Translations under genes and position numbers: made by a program | Notes under the pieces: model-generated | Databases searched by the model: none | Told to the model about the DNA's origin: nothing | The model's input: the letters and a program-made list of their open reading frames with translations, nothing else | Origin: Beijerinckia mobilis | Lineage (GTDB): Bacteria; Pseudomonadota; Alphaproteobacteria; Rhizobiales; Beijerinckiaceae | Direction of reading: 5' to 3' | Assembly (NCBI RefSeq): GCF_000745425.1 | Contig: NZ_JQJH01000028.1 | Coordinates: 1-35,305, forward strand | DNA: 35,305 nt | Part shown: positions 8,280-17,171 of the stretch, one piece after another | How the letters are laid out: every line of letters starts with the position of its first letter | Position numbering within the stretch: position 1 is the stretch's first letter

Positions 8280-9479
8280 ATGGACGAGGCTTATCACGGC
8301 GGCGAAATTTCCGGCCGCGAAACAAAGATTCCCGCGGAAAGCCGTATCCGCGACGAGCGTCGTGCGGACGCCTTTGAGCGCGATATACCGCAAGAAGATG
8401 CGGAGCGGCCAGAAGGCAATGCGCAACGGGATACGGCTCGCAAGCAACGCAGCGGTACCGTCAGGATCATCGGCTTTCTCGTGGTTGCAGGGATGGTGCT
8501 TGGCGGCGGTTATTACTGGTTCACGACGCGGGATCTGGAATCGACGGATGATGCTTTCACGGATGGACGAGCCGTCAGCATCGCGCCGCGTGTCGCTGGG
8601 CAGGTTGTCTCTCTGGATGTCACCGACAACCAATTCGTGCGTAAGGGACAGCCGCTGATCCATATCGATCCGAGCCAGTTCAAGGTGAGCCAGGAGTCGG
8701 CGGAAGGCGCCTTGGCGATGGCTAAGGCACAGCTCGAATCCGAGCAATTCGGGGCTGAAATCGCGCGCAAGAATTATCCGGCTCTCTTGCAGCAATCGCA
8801 GGCGCAATTGGCTGTCGCCGAGGCCAATCTCTACAAGGCTACGGCAGACAACAAGCGCCAGAAAAACCTGCCGAAGCAAGCAACGACCCAGCAGGAGGTC
8901 GATGCCGCCGAATCCGCCTATCGGCAGGCGGAGGCGCAGGTAAAACTGGCGCAAGCGCAAATCCTGCAGAGTTCACCCGTGCCGCAACGGATCGGCGTCG
9001 CCGACAGCACCGTTGGGCAATTGAAAGGGCAGGTGGAACAAGCCCAGGCGCAACTCGATCAGGCTAATCTCAACCTCGAATGGACCGTGGTGCGGGCACC
9101 GCAGGACGGCTGGATCACCAAGAGGAATGTCGAGATCGGCAATTATGTGACGCCGGGACAGCAGATCTTCTCGATCGTCTCTCCGGAGGTCTGGGTCACC
9201 GCCAATTTCAAGGAGACCCAGCTCGACCGCATACGTCCCGGCCAGCCGGTCAAGATCGAGGTCGATGCCTATCCCCACCTCGACCTGCATGGCCATGTCG
9301 ATAGCATACAACTCGGCTCGGGATCCAAATTCACCGCTTTCCCTCCGGAAAACGCGACGGGCAATTATGTGAAGATCGTCCAGCGTGTTCCGGTCAAGAT
9401 CGTGATCGACGAAGGGCTTGATCCAGACCTGCCTCTGCCGCTCGGCATCTCCGTCGTACCGACGGTTACGTTGAAATGA
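8280..9479 (+). CDS. HlyD/EmrA-type membrane fusion protein of a drug efflux pump
   Basis: Protein of 399 residues. A charged cytoplasmic tail of about 58 residues is followed by one membrane helix (61-81), then the biotinyl-lipoyl-like strand (SIAPRVAGQVVSLDVTDNQFVRKGQPL), a long alpha-helical hairpin rich in Ala, Gln and Glu (about 145-265), and the second lipoyl half (VRAPQDGWITKRNVEIGNYV) with a beta-barrel end. This is the EmrA layout: it bridges the inner-membrane MFS pump and an outer-membrane channel. An ATG at 8280 and a GTG at 8277 are adjacent; GAAGGCGGG at 8264-8272 serves either. Its stop overlaps the start of the next gene (ATGA), so the two are translationally coupled. Confidence 0.9.
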   Translation: MDEAYHGGEISGRETKIPAESRIRDERRADAFERDIPQEDAERPEGNAQRDTARKQRSGTVRIIGFLVVAGMVLGGGYYWFTTRDLESTDDAFTDGRAVSIAPRVAGQVVSLDVTDNQFVRKGQPLIHIDPSQFKVSQESAEGALAMAKAQLESEQFGAEIARKNYPALLQQSQAQLAVAEANLYKATADNKRQKNLPKQATTQQEVDAAESAYRQAEAQVKLAQAQILQSSPVPQRIGVADSTVGQLKGQVEQAQAQLDQANLNLEWTVVRAPQDGWITKRNVEIGNYVTPGQQIFSIVSPEVWVTANFKETQLDRIRPGQPVKIEVDAYPHLDLHGHVDSIQLGSGSKFTAFPPENATGNYVKIVQRVPVKIVIDEGLDPDLPLPLGISVVPTVTLK

Positions 9480-11062
9480 GCGCCGCGGCCGATCTTGCGG
9501 AAGCGGGGCACGCGGAATGGAAACCCCGGCATAATCCCTGGGCAATCGCTGTTGTCGTCACGATTGCCGCTTTCATGGAAATTCTCGACACGACGATCGT
9601 CAATGTCGCGCTTCCGCATATTGCCGGTGCCCTCTCGTCCTCGAACGACGAGGCGACCTGGGCCTTGACCTCCTACCTCGTCGCCAATGGCATCGTTTTG
9701 ACCATTTCCGGCTGGCTTAGTGATCTGATCGGCCGCAAGCGCTATTTTATCATCTGCATCGTCATGTTTACGGTGTGCTCGCTGCTTTGCGGCATAGCGA
9801 CGAGTCTTGGTCAGCTCATTTTCTATCGCCTTATGCAGGGCTTCTTCGGCGGCGGATTGCAGCCGAACCAGCAATCGATCATTCTCGATACATTTCCGCC
9901 GGAAAAGCGCGGCGCCGCCTTTGGCGTGACAGCCATTGCGACGATTGTCGCGCCGGTTCTGGGGCCGGCGCTCGGCGGATGGCTGACCGATACCTACAAT
10001 TGGCGCTGGGTCTTTCTCGTCAATATTCCTGTCGGCATTGTCGCGACTTTCCTGGTTTCCATCCTGGTCGAGGATCCGCCGTGGGTCGCGGCACGGCGCA
10101 GCCACGGTGTCGATTATATCGGCCTTGCCCTGATCACTATCGGCCTCGGCTGTCTGCAGGTCATGATGGATCGTGGCGAGGATGAAGACTGGTTCGGCTC
10201 CCGGTTCATCATCATCATGGCGATTTTCGCGGGTCTTGGCATATTGGGCGCGATAGGCTGGCTGTTGACCGCCAAAAAACCGATCGTCGATCTCGCGGTG
10301 TTCAAGGACCGAAACTACGCCGTTGGGTGTTTCTGCATGGCGGCAGTCGGTGGCGTGCTCTATGCGGGTGCGGTCATCATTCCGCAATTTTCGCAAACCG
10401 TCATCGGCTATGATGCGACCTGGTCCGGCCTTATCCTGTCACCGGGTGGCATAGCAATCATCATACTCATTCCGATCGTCGGAAAGATGATGAGTTTTGT
10501 TCAGACGCGTTACCTCATCGCGATTGGGTTTCTCATCATGGGTGGCGCGTTTCTCTATTCAAGCACGCTGGTGCCGACGATCGATTTCAAGACGCTGGTG
10601 ATCATGCGGTCGTTTCAGACGATGGGGCTCGGCTTTCTCTTCGTGCCAATCAGCGCCATTGCCTATGCGACGCTGCCGCGTGAACTCAATGGCGATGCGA
10701 CCGCGCTTTTGACCATGCTCCGCAACGTCTTCGGCTCAATCGGCATCTCGCTGGCGACGGCGATGATTACGGAGCGAACACAGGCGCGTCAGTCCTATCT
10801 GGCGCAATGGATGTCACCGTTCCATCAACCCTTCAACGATCTGGTCGCCCAATATGAGCGGACGCTGATTGCCATGGGGCGCGCCGCGGGAGCCGCGCAT
10901 GACATAGCTCTGGGCAAGGTCTATCTGACGTTCCGCACGCAGGCTCAGGTTCTCGCCTATTCGGATGTGTTTCTTTACATTGCCGTGATTGCTTTCGCGG
11001 TTATTCCTTTCTGTTTCCTGTTCACCAACGCCAAGGGCGGTGGCGGAGGCGCAGTCCACTAG
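9476..11062 (+). CDS. EmrB/QacA-type MFS drug:proton antiporter (DHA2)
   Basis: Inner-membrane transporter of 528 residues with about 14 hydrophobic segments. The DHA2 signature LDTTIVNVALP is at 37-47, and the MFS loop motif GWLSDLIGRKR is at 79-89. Motif C-like GPALGGWLTD is near 161-170. The family exports drugs or other lipophilic compounds using the proton gradient. Here it partners with the upstream fusion protein (4-base overlap) and probably with the outer-membrane channel at 11433. The stop codon overlaps a dispersed hairpin repeat (11062-11093). Confidence 0.92.
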   Translation: MSAAADLAEAGHAEWKPRHNPWAIAVVVTIAAFMEILDTTIVNVALPHIAGALSSSNDEATWALTSYLVANGIVLTISGWLSDLIGRKRYFIICIVMFTVCSLLCGIATSLGQLIFYRLMQGFFGGGLQPNQQSIILDTFPPEKRGAAFGVTAIATIVAPVLGPALGGWLTDTYNWRWVFLVNIPVGIVATFLVSILVEDPPWVAARRSHGVDYIGLALITIGLGCLQVMMDRGEDEDWFGSRFIIIMAIFAGLGILGAIGWLLTAKKPIVDLAVFKDRNYAVGCFCMAAVGGVLYAGAVIIPQFSQTVIGYDATWSGLILSPGGIAIIILIPIVGKMMSFVQTRYLIAIGFLIMGGAFLYSSTLVPTIDFKTLVIMRSFQTMGLGFLFVPISAIAYATLPRELNGDATALLTMLRNVFGSIGISLATAMITERTQARQSYLAQWMSPFHQPFNDLVAQYERTLIAMGRAAGAAHDIALGKVYLTFRTQAQVLAYSDVFLYIAVIAFAVIPFCFLFTNAKGGGGGAVH

Positions 11063-11093
11063 AGCGCTTCGGAGAGATCCGAGACGCTCCACC
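11062..11093. repeat. dispersed hairpin repeat, module 1, copy 1
   Basis: Starts GAGCGCTTCGG and ends CGCTCCACC; the arms pair as an imperfect stem (GAGCG/CGCTC outer). It matches 34679-34711 at about 27 of 33 positions including the flanking CCACC and a following A run. It overlaps the efflux gene stop and may help end that transcript. Confidence 0.55.
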
Positions 11094-11119
11094 AAAAAAC
11101 AGAACATTTTCCGGGAAAT

Positions 11120-11157
11120 GGAATCGCGAAGCGATTCAACAGGATCGGAAAATATTC
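11120..11157. repeat. dispersed intergenic repeat, module 2, copy 2
   Basis: Starts GGAATCGCGAAGCGATTCAA, itself containing the inverted repeat GAATCGC/GCGATTC, and ends in ATCGGAAAAT. Matches 4433-4470 at about 27 of 37 positions. Confidence 0.5.
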
Positions 11158-11221
11158 TAGAGTATCAAAACCGGAAGTGAAAATCGCTTTTGGGATTAAT
11201 TCGGCGCATTTTCAAAGAAAT

Positions 11222-11261
11222 AGAGCATCGAAGACGACTCTGTTTGAACCTCCGATGCTTT
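11222..11261. repeat. dispersed intergenic repeat, module 3, copy 1
   Basis: AGCATCG (11224-11230) pairs with CGATGCT (11253-11259). The inside contains TTTGAACCT. A related unit with GCATCGAA and TTTGAACCT is at 30381-30420. Confidence 0.4.
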
Positions 11262-11432
11262 AAAGGTCAGTACGTCGTATCGTCTGGGTTGATGTGTCCG
11301 TCGCCCCGGGTGTTCGAAGATGGATAATCAATGATGATGCGCCGTATGCGGACAGAACGCACGGGATATAGTTCGATGTGGCGGCCGCCGTTGGGTTTGG
11401 TGCCATCGTTCTTTCGATTGGGGCAGACCGAT

Positions 11433-12998
11433 ATGGCAGCTAGGAAGACCTTCGCACCGGCATTGTTCGCCATTCTCTCGCTTGGCAGCAGTCTCGGAGG
11501 ATGTCTGTCTGTCGGTCCCGATTATGTCGGCCCTGATCCCATGCTGCCGTCGAAATCCTTCTCCGGACCACCGGAAAAGGCAGTTGTCACCGCAGCATTG
11601 ACGCCGGAGGGGTCTTCGACATCAGCCGACTCTCTATGGTGGCAGAATTTCCGTGATCCCGGCCTGACATCGCTCGTCCAGAGGGTTGCTGCGAGCAATC
11701 TCGACCTAAGGACGGCGAGCACGCGGATGGAGCAGAGCCGGTACGAAAGAGGGGTTGCTGCTGCGGCAGCGTTGCCGACCGGCAACGGCAATGCCAGCTA
11801 TTCGCGCCAGCTTTATAGCAAATACGGTTTACCGTCGCTCGGCAATGCGCTCGTCCCTGCCGGCCAAAGTTTCGACATTCCCCCTTTCAGCATTTATCAG
11901 CCGACCTTTGACGCCTCGTGGGAACTCGATATCTGGGGTCATGTCCGGCGGCAGATCGAGGCGGCGGATGCGCGGCTCGCAGCTGCGGAGGAGGAGCGCC
12001 GCTCCATGCTGATTTCCGTCATGGCGGAAGTTGCACGCGATTATATTCAATTGCGCGGTGTCCAGGCGCAGATCAGTATTCTGAATGACAATATCGCCAG
12101 TTCCGAGGATATTCTCAAATTGACCCAGAGCCGTGCCGCCGGTGGCATGACGACGGGGCTCGATGTCGAGAACGCGGCCGCGCAGGTGGAGAGCGAGAAG
12201 GCGCAGATGCCGAGTCTGCGCGATCAGGAAACACAGCTGATCAACGCGCTCAGTCTGCTGCTCGATCAGCCTCCGGGGAGCCTGCGCGGGGAGCTTGCCA
12301 AGGCAAAGCCAATTCCTCCCACGCCGCCGCATGTTCCGCTCGGCATCCCCTCCGAGCTTGCCCGCCGGCGTCCGGATATACGCTCGGCCGAGGCGCAATT
12401 GCATGCGGCGACTGCCAATATCGGCGTCGCGGTCGCCGAATTCTATCCGCAGATCAAGTTGAACGGCAGCGTCGGCGTCGCCGCTCTCGATATGAAGAAC
12501 CTGTGGAAACCCAGCGCGTTGCAATATAATTTCGGCCCGGCCATCTCGGTGCCGATCTTTGATGGTGGCCGCCTCAAATCGACATTGTATCTGCGCGAGG
12601 CGCAGCAACAGGAAGCCGCGGTTTCCTATCACAAGACGGTCCTCAACGCCTGGCATGAAGTTGTGAATACCCTGAGTTCCTATGAGAAGGAACAGCAGCG
12701 GCGGGCACGTCTCAAGGCGCAGGTCGATCATGCGCGTCAGGTCCTGGTGCTCGCGCGCAGCCGCTACAATAATGGCGTGACGGATTTCATCACCGTGCTC
12801 GATGCTCAACGCACATTGCTCGGCGGGCAGCAGCAATATGCCCAGAGCACGACAAATGTGTCGACAGACCTCGTCGCGCTCTACAAGGCGTTGGGTGGTG
12901 GTTGGGAAGGAGTCTTTCCCGAGAAGCCAGCATCCGCCCAGCCGGAATCTGGGGATGTTGCCACTCTTGCCAGTGCCATCAAACAGGCGATGCAATAG
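11433..12998 (+). CDS. NodT-family outer-membrane efflux lipoprotein
   Basis: Protein of 521 residues from the ATG at 11433. A signal peptide ends in the lipobox LGGC with the lipid-bearing Cys at 24. The mature part opens with VGPDYVGP, as in NodT/OprM-like channels, and has the two OEP repeats, WWQNFRDPGLTSLV near 85-98, the WELDIWG motif near 165-171 and RRPDIRSAEAQL near 308-319. It forms the outer-membrane duct for the pump at 8280-11062. The frame extends upstream to 11331, but that extra 34-residue segment would bury the signal peptide, and GGGGCAG precedes 11433. It ends about 50 bases from the convergent Sua5 gene. Confidence 0.9.
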   Translation: MAARKTFAPALFAILSLGSSLGGCLSVGPDYVGPDPMLPSKSFSGPPEKAVVTAALTPEGSSTSADSLWWQNFRDPGLTSLVQRVAASNLDLRTASTRMEQSRYERGVAAAAALPTGNGNASYSRQLYSKYGLPSLGNALVPAGQSFDIPPFSIYQPTFDASWELDIWGHVRRQIEAADARLAAAEEERRSMLISVMAEVARDYIQLRGVQAQISILNDNIASSEDILKLTQSRAAGGMTTGLDVENAAAQVESEKAQMPSLRDQETQLINALSLLLDQPPGSLRGELAKAKPIPPTPPHVPLGIPSELARRRPDIRSAEAQLHAATANIGVAVAEFYPQIKLNGSVGVAALDMKNLWKPSALQYNFGPAISVPIFDGGRLKSTLYLREAQQQEAAVSYHKTVLNAWHEVVNTLSSYEKEQQRRARLKAQVDHARQVLVLARSRYNNGVTDFITVLDAQRTLLGGQQQYAQSTTNVSTDLVALYKALGGGWEGVFPEKPASAQPESGDVATLASAIKQAMQ

Positions 12999-13048
12999 GC
13001 TTTTTCACAGCGGCAAGAGGAAGCGTTCCCCTCTACTGCCTGGGGCAG

Positions 13049-14050
13049 TCAGCCGTCGGCTTGCGGCGCGCGTGGTGCGGCGGCACGGCGCAAGCGATCG
13101 TTGATCGCTTCCCCAAGACCGTTCTCGGGAATCGGCGCGACCGCGATCCTCGGGAGGCCAAGGCGGTCCAGTTGACGCAGATAAGTGAAAAGATGCGCTG
13201 CCGCCTCTCTCAGATCGCCGCCCGGCGATAGATCGAGACAATTGTCCCCTCCCTGCCTCCCGAATGTGCCGCCGAAATCGAGACCAGCCTCGTCTTCGTG
13301 GACGCTCGTCGCTTCGAGGCGAACGGCGGCGCGCGGAGCATAATGCGAGGTGAGAAGCCCGGGAGCCCGCAATGGTTCGGCTTGAGAAACAGAAGGTGGA
13401 GAGACGGCTGAAGATTGGCTCAGGCGTTTGCCAAGACAATCTTCGATCGTTTGCCGGGAAATACCGCCGGGTCGCAAGAGGCGCGGCACGTCCCCGAGAC
13501 AATCGATGATCGTCGATTCCAGGCCGATTGGGCAGGGGCCGCCATCGAGGATGAAATCCACGCGATCGCCGAGATCCTCACGGACCTGTTCGGCGGTGAC
13601 CGGGCTCACGCGGCCGGATCTGTTGGCGGAAGGCGCGGCAAGTGGAAGGCCGGTGGCCTCGATCAGCGCCCGCGCCAGCGGATGGGCGGGGACCCGCAGG
13701 GCAACGCTGTCGAGACCTGCGCGTGCGAGGGAACAGATTTTGCCCTGAGGCGCTGCCGGCACGACAAGCGTCAGGGGCCCCGGCCAGAACTGACGCGCCA
13801 ATAGGAATGCCGTTTCGGAAAAGAGGCCATGCTGGCGTGCTTCCTCGAGGCTCGCTACATGAGCGATCAGCGGGTTGAATGAGGGGCGCTGCTTGGCGGC
13901 ATAAATGCCGGCGACGGCATTATCGGATGTCGCGTCTGCACCCAGTCCATAGACGGTCTCGGTCGGAAAAGCGACGAGGCCACCCCGGCGCAGGATGGCG
14001 GCGGCCTTTTCGATTTCAGGGGAATGGTCGGCCGGGACGAGGGAAGACAA
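13049..14050 (-). CDS. L-threonylcarbamoyladenylate synthase (Sua5/YrdC type)
   Basis: Protein of 333 residues. It makes threonylcarbamoyl-AMP from threonine, bicarbonate and ATP, the first step of the t6A37 modification in ANN-decoding tRNAs. The YrdC domain (about 10-200) has PTETVYGLG (29-37), KQRPSFNPL (53-61) and LPLAAPSANRSG. A Sua5 C-terminal domain follows, joined by the family linker APGLLTSHYAP. This is the longer Sua5 form, not the short TsaC form. The start is a TTG at 14050 with AAAGG upstream; no ATG fits. No other t6A gene is in the window. Confidence 0.9.
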   Translation of the reverse strand: MSSLVPADHSPEIEKAAAILRRGGLVAFPTETVYGLGADATSDNAVAGIYAAKQRPSFNPLIAHVASLEEARQHGLFSETAFLLARQFWPGPLTLVVPAAPQGKICSLARAGLDSVALRVPAHPLARALIEATGLPLAAPSANRSGRVSPVTAEQVREDLGDRVDFILDGGPCPIGLESTIIDCLGDVPRLLRPGGISRQTIEDCLGKRLSQSSAVSPPSVSQAEPLRAPGLLTSHYAPRAAVRLEATSVHEDEAGLDFGGTFGRQGGDNCLDLSPGGDLREAAAHLFTYLRQLDRLGLPRIAVAPIPENGLGEAINDRLRRAAAPRAPQADG

Positions 14051-14211
14051 GAAAGCGCCTTTCGATTTCGCCTTGCGGAAGCGGCGGTCAACGGGAACGG
14101 AAAATATACCGAATCTTGCGCGGCGATTGTGATCGGGACAGGCTTATGGAATTGCTTCAATCCTGCCCGTAAGACCGAACAACAGTTGCGCAGAAGGTGA
14201 GTGCGAACGGA

Positions 14212-14970
14212 ATGTGCGGACGGTTTGCCATTACATCATCTCCGGAGGATCTTCGAGCCTTCTTCGGCTATGAGGAACTGATGGAGTTTCCGCCACGCTA
14301 CAATATTGCGCCGACTATGCCCGTGCCGGTCGTCAGAACGGAGCGGCGCGGGGGAGCCGCGCCGGGACGCCATGCTTTGCTGATGCGGTGGGGCTTTGTA
14401 CCTGGTTTCGTCAAGGATCCGAAAACCTATCCATTGGTTTTCAACGCCCGCAGCGAAAGCCTGTTCAGCAAAGCCAGTTTCAAACATGCGATGCGCCGAC
14501 GGCGTTGCCTCTTCATGGCCGATGCCTTCTATGAATGGCGACATGAGGCCAAGGGAAAACCCGGCCGGCCCTATCTGCTGCGCCGGCGCGATGGTGATCC
14601 GCTCGGCTTTGCGGGATTGTGGGAAACCTGGATGGGTCCGAATGGGGAGGAAGTGGATACGGCCTGTATCGTCACCACGGCGGCGAATGGCGCCACCTCG
14701 GCCCTGCATCCGCGATTGCCGGCCATCATTGAGCGCGCGCAGTTCAATTTGTGGCTCGATCCGGATGAGGAGAAGACAAACGAAGCTTACGGTCTTCTGC
14801 ACCCGCCGGAAAACGATGTCCTCGAATTCCATGAAATCGGCTTGGCGGTCAATAAGGTCGACCATGATGCCCCCGATATCCAGACGAGGCTCTCGCAGAA
14901 AGATCGGCCGGAGGATGTCCATCCGAACAAGGAGCCTCCGGAAGAGCCCTTGCAAGGCAGTCTCTTTTAG
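14212..14970 (+). CDS. SRAP-domain protein, abasic-site DNA crosslinker (YedK/HMCES family)
   Basis: Protein of 252 residues. After removal of Met1 the N-terminal Cys2 forms a stable thiazolidine crosslink with abasic sites in single-stranded DNA, shielding them during replication. MCGRF is at the start; PRYNIAP at 28-34, N78 in FNARSES, E108 in AFYEWR and H166 in HPRLPAI are the active-site residues, all in place. The frame opens at a GTG at 14197, but the chemistry requires Cys at position 2, so the ATG at 14212 is the real start. The C-terminal 40 residues are charged and Pro-rich. The gene stands alone. Confidence 0.93.
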   Translation: MCGRFAITSSPEDLRAFFGYEELMEFPPRYNIAPTMPVPVVRTERRGGAAPGRHALLMRWGFVPGFVKDPKTYPLVFNARSESLFSKASFKHAMRRRRCLFMADAFYEWRHEAKGKPGRPYLLRRRDGDPLGFAGLWETWMGPNGEEVDTACIVTTAANGATSALHPRLPAIIERAQFNLWLDPDEEKTNEAYGLLHPPENDVLEFHEIGLAVNKVDHDAPDIQTRLSQKDRPEDVHPNKEPPEEPLQGSLF

Positions 14971-15266
14971 GACATGCCCCGCAAGGGAATGACTATGGTC
15001 TGTATCTCTCCATGCGGGCTTGACGCCCGGGATGCGTCAACGCCGGTCGGCGTCACACAGCAGTCCTATAGTCTTTCGAAGAAAACGAGTGGGCGATAAT
15101 CTTCGCGCTCCGTAGTACGGGGCAGGGTCCCGTCGTGTGATATGAAGCCTCTCGGACGCTTGAAGATTTTCAACAGGAATTGAATGGACGGAAACGCTTC
15201 CGGGCGGGATGCGTTCAGGGCGAACCGCCTTGCGCCCCAACATGCATATAGGTTGGACAAAATCTC
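14971..15266. other. spacer with two tandem hairpins
   Basis: No gene. TTGACGC/GCGTCAA (15020-15026 with 15034-15040) is followed at once by ACGCCG/CGGCGT (15040-15045 with 15048-15053). They may end the SRAP transcript or form part of the transporter leader. I see no recognised metal-sensing riboswitch. Confidence 0.4.
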
Positions 15267-16574
15267 ATGGATTTGAAAGCTGATTTGGACGATCCCGAAG
15301 CACCGAGCCCGGTCGTCAGCCCGACCCGGCCACGCCTGTTCCAAGTGTTGGGACCGGGCCTGATTACAGGCGCATCGGATGATGACCCAAGCGGCATAGC
15401 CACTTATTCACAGGCGGGAGCGCAATTCGGTTATCTACTTGGCTGGACGATGCTTTTCACCTATCCGCTGATGGCGGCGATTCAGGTGATCAGTGCCAGA
15501 ATTGGCCGGACGACAGGTCACGGGATTGCCGGTATTCTGCGGTTGCATTATCCGCAATGGTTGTTGACATCGATTGTCTTGCTGTTGCTGATAGCCAATA
15601 TCATTAACCTCGGTGCGGATCTCGGGGCGATGGCAGACGCGCTTACGCTTCTTATGCCAGCGCCCCGTGTGCTCTATGTATTGCTTTTCGCCACCATTTG
15701 CGTATCCATGCAGCTTTTCCTGCAATATACGCGCTATGTATCCGTGCTCAAATGGCTGACGCTTGCGTTGTTTGCCTATTTTGGTGCCGTCGCCATGGTG
15801 CATGTGGAGTGGCGGACTCTTGCCTTCCATCTCGTGTGGCCGAAAATCCAATGGAGTTCCGATTATCTGATGACGCTCGTCGCCATTCTCGGAACGACGA
15901 TCAGTCCCTATCTGTTTTTCTGGCAGGCTTCGGAAGAGGTCGAGGATCTGCACGTCTATCCAAAGCGGATCGATCTTGTCGACGCGCCGAGCCAGGCCGG
16001 CCCGGCGCTCAAGCGGATCGACATCGATACATTGGTCGGAATGGGCTTTTCTAACCTCGTCGCTCTCGCGATCATCGTGACAGCGGCGGCGACTTTGAAT
16101 CCTGCCGGCATCACGAATATCCAGACATCCGCAGAGGCCGCGCAGGCCTTGCGGCCCATTGCCGGTGAACTGGCGGCGACCGTATTTACGCTGGGTATCG
16201 TCGGGACGGGTCTTCTCGCCGTGCCGGTGCTCGCCGGCTCATCGGCCTATGCAATCGGCGAAATGCGCCAATGGCCCATGGGCCTTGCAAGACGGCCGAA
16301 AGAGGCTCAGGCCTTCTATGCGACGCTGGTCATTGCGACCTTGATCGGCATGATCCTTAATTTCACGCCAATCAATCCTATTTCGGCGCTTTACTGGAGT
16401 GCCGTGATCAATGGCGTGACGGCGGTTCCGGTGATGGCGATCATGATGCTTCTCACCGCGCGAACGGATATTATGGGTGAGTTCATCGTCAACGGCTGGC
16501 TCAAGATCCTTGGCTGGGCCGCCACAATTCTGATGGGGCTTGTGGTCGTGGCGATGATCGTGACGTCATTCTAG
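15267..16574 (+). CDS. Nramp-family divalent metal transporter with atypical metal-site motifs
   Basis: Inner-membrane protein of 435 residues with about 11 hydrophobic helices. The opening GPGLITGASDDDPSGIATYSQAG is clearly Nramp-like. In Mn/Fe carriers (MntH) the first helix carries DPGN and the sixth carries MPH. Here these places read D40-P-S-G43 and T-I-S213-P-Y215, so the Asn, Met and His of the usual site are absent while Asp40 remains. The soft Met ligand matters for choosing Mn or Fe over harder ions, so the substrate may differ (for example Mg). That is inference. The ATG at 15267 gives the standard N-terminus. Convergent with the tautomerase gene. Confidence 0.85.
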   Translation: MDLKADLDDPEAPSPVVSPTRPRLFQVLGPGLITGASDDDPSGIATYSQAGAQFGYLLGWTMLFTYPLMAAIQVISARIGRTTGHGIAGILRLHYPQWLLTSIVLLLLIANIINLGADLGAMADALTLLMPAPRVLYVLLFATICVSMQLFLQYTRYVSVLKWLTLALFAYFGAVAMVHVEWRTLAFHLVWPKIQWSSDYLMTLVAILGTTISPYLFFWQASEEVEDLHVYPKRIDLVDAPSQAGPALKRIDIDTLVGMGFSNLVALAIIVTAAATLNPAGITNIQTSAEAAQALRPIAGELAATVFTLGIVGTGLLAVPVLAGSSAYAIGEMRQWPMGLARRPKEAQAFYATLVIATLIGMILNFTPINPISALYWSAVINGVTAVPVMAIMMLLTARTDIMGEFIVNGWLKILGWAATILMGLVVVAMIVTSF

Positions 16575-16632
16575 AGGCTTGTTCCTATCGATCGGGATGA
16601 GAAACGATGCGTTCATCTTCCCAAGGATAATC

Positions 16633-16661
16633 GAACCGGAACGGGTATCCCGTTCTGGTTC
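16633..16661. terminator. bidirectional terminator candidate
   Basis: GAACCGGAACGGG (16633-16645) and CCCGTTCTGGTTC (16649-16661) form a 13-bp stem with one mismatch and a 3-base loop, between two convergent genes. No strong U run on either side. Confidence 0.6.
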
Positions 16662-16676
16662 AATGCTATCATTGCC

Positions 16677-17057
16677 TCATGCATATTGTGCAAGGCCATG
16701 GCCGAATGACCAATTTTCCTTGGCGACTTCGACCAGGCTGATGAGGACGTTCTCCGGTTTCACACCGGGTTTGTCTTTCAACAATTCGGCAATCCGGGCA
16801 TAGAGCGCCTTTTTCTGTTCCGTCGTCCGGGTATTATTGGCGTAGATCTGAATCATGACGAGATCATCATCGCGCGTGATCCCGAGATAATCGGCGCCAT
16901 AGACAAAGTCGTTCTTGTCGTGCTCGGTCAGAATCATGAAACGATCTTCCTCGGGAACGCCAAAGGCCTCGCGCATGGCGAGATAGACATTGTCGAGAAT
17001 GGCGCGGCGATATTCCGGCGATTTGCCCTTGATGAGAGAGACGCGTGTAAGCGGCAT
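16677..17057 (-). CDS. tautomerase-superfamily protein (malonate semialdehyde decarboxylase-like)
   Basis: Protein of 126 residues with Pro directly after Met, the catalytic base of the superfamily once Met is removed. Length and the motifs FGVPEEDR (Asp37, numbering from Pro1) and ENWSFGHG near the end match the malonate semialdehyde decarboxylase branch. The two arginines used by that decarboxylase (73 and 75) are not conserved: the stretch reads YANNTRTTEQK with a single Arg at 76. The natural reaction is therefore unknown. The start at 17057 has AAAGGA upstream. The next gene on the same strand ends about 115 bases before this one begins. Confidence 0.8.
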   Translation of the reverse strand: MPLTRVSLIKGKSPEYRRAILDNVYLAMREAFGVPEEDRFMILTEHDKNDFVYGADYLGITRDDDLVMIQIYANNTRTTEQKKALYARIAELLKDKPGVKPENVLISLVEVAKENWSFGHGLAQYA

Positions 17058-17171
17058 CGAAATGTCCTTTCCTGGAGCATCACACCCAGGACGGGCCCCG
17101 TTCCCAGGCAGAGCTGATACAATTTCAACGATAGAGATTATCGGAAGCCTTCGCTTCGATTGGCCAGAGCT

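Larger units (their letters stand above)
11063..11432. other. repeat-rich spacer between the MFS and outer-membrane genes
   Basis: About 370 bases with three repeat-like units: the hairpin at 11062-11093, the module at 11120-11157 and a stem at 11224-11259. No gene is visible. It breaks what would otherwise be a compact three-gene efflux operon, so the outer-membrane gene may have its own promoter. Confidence 0.5.
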
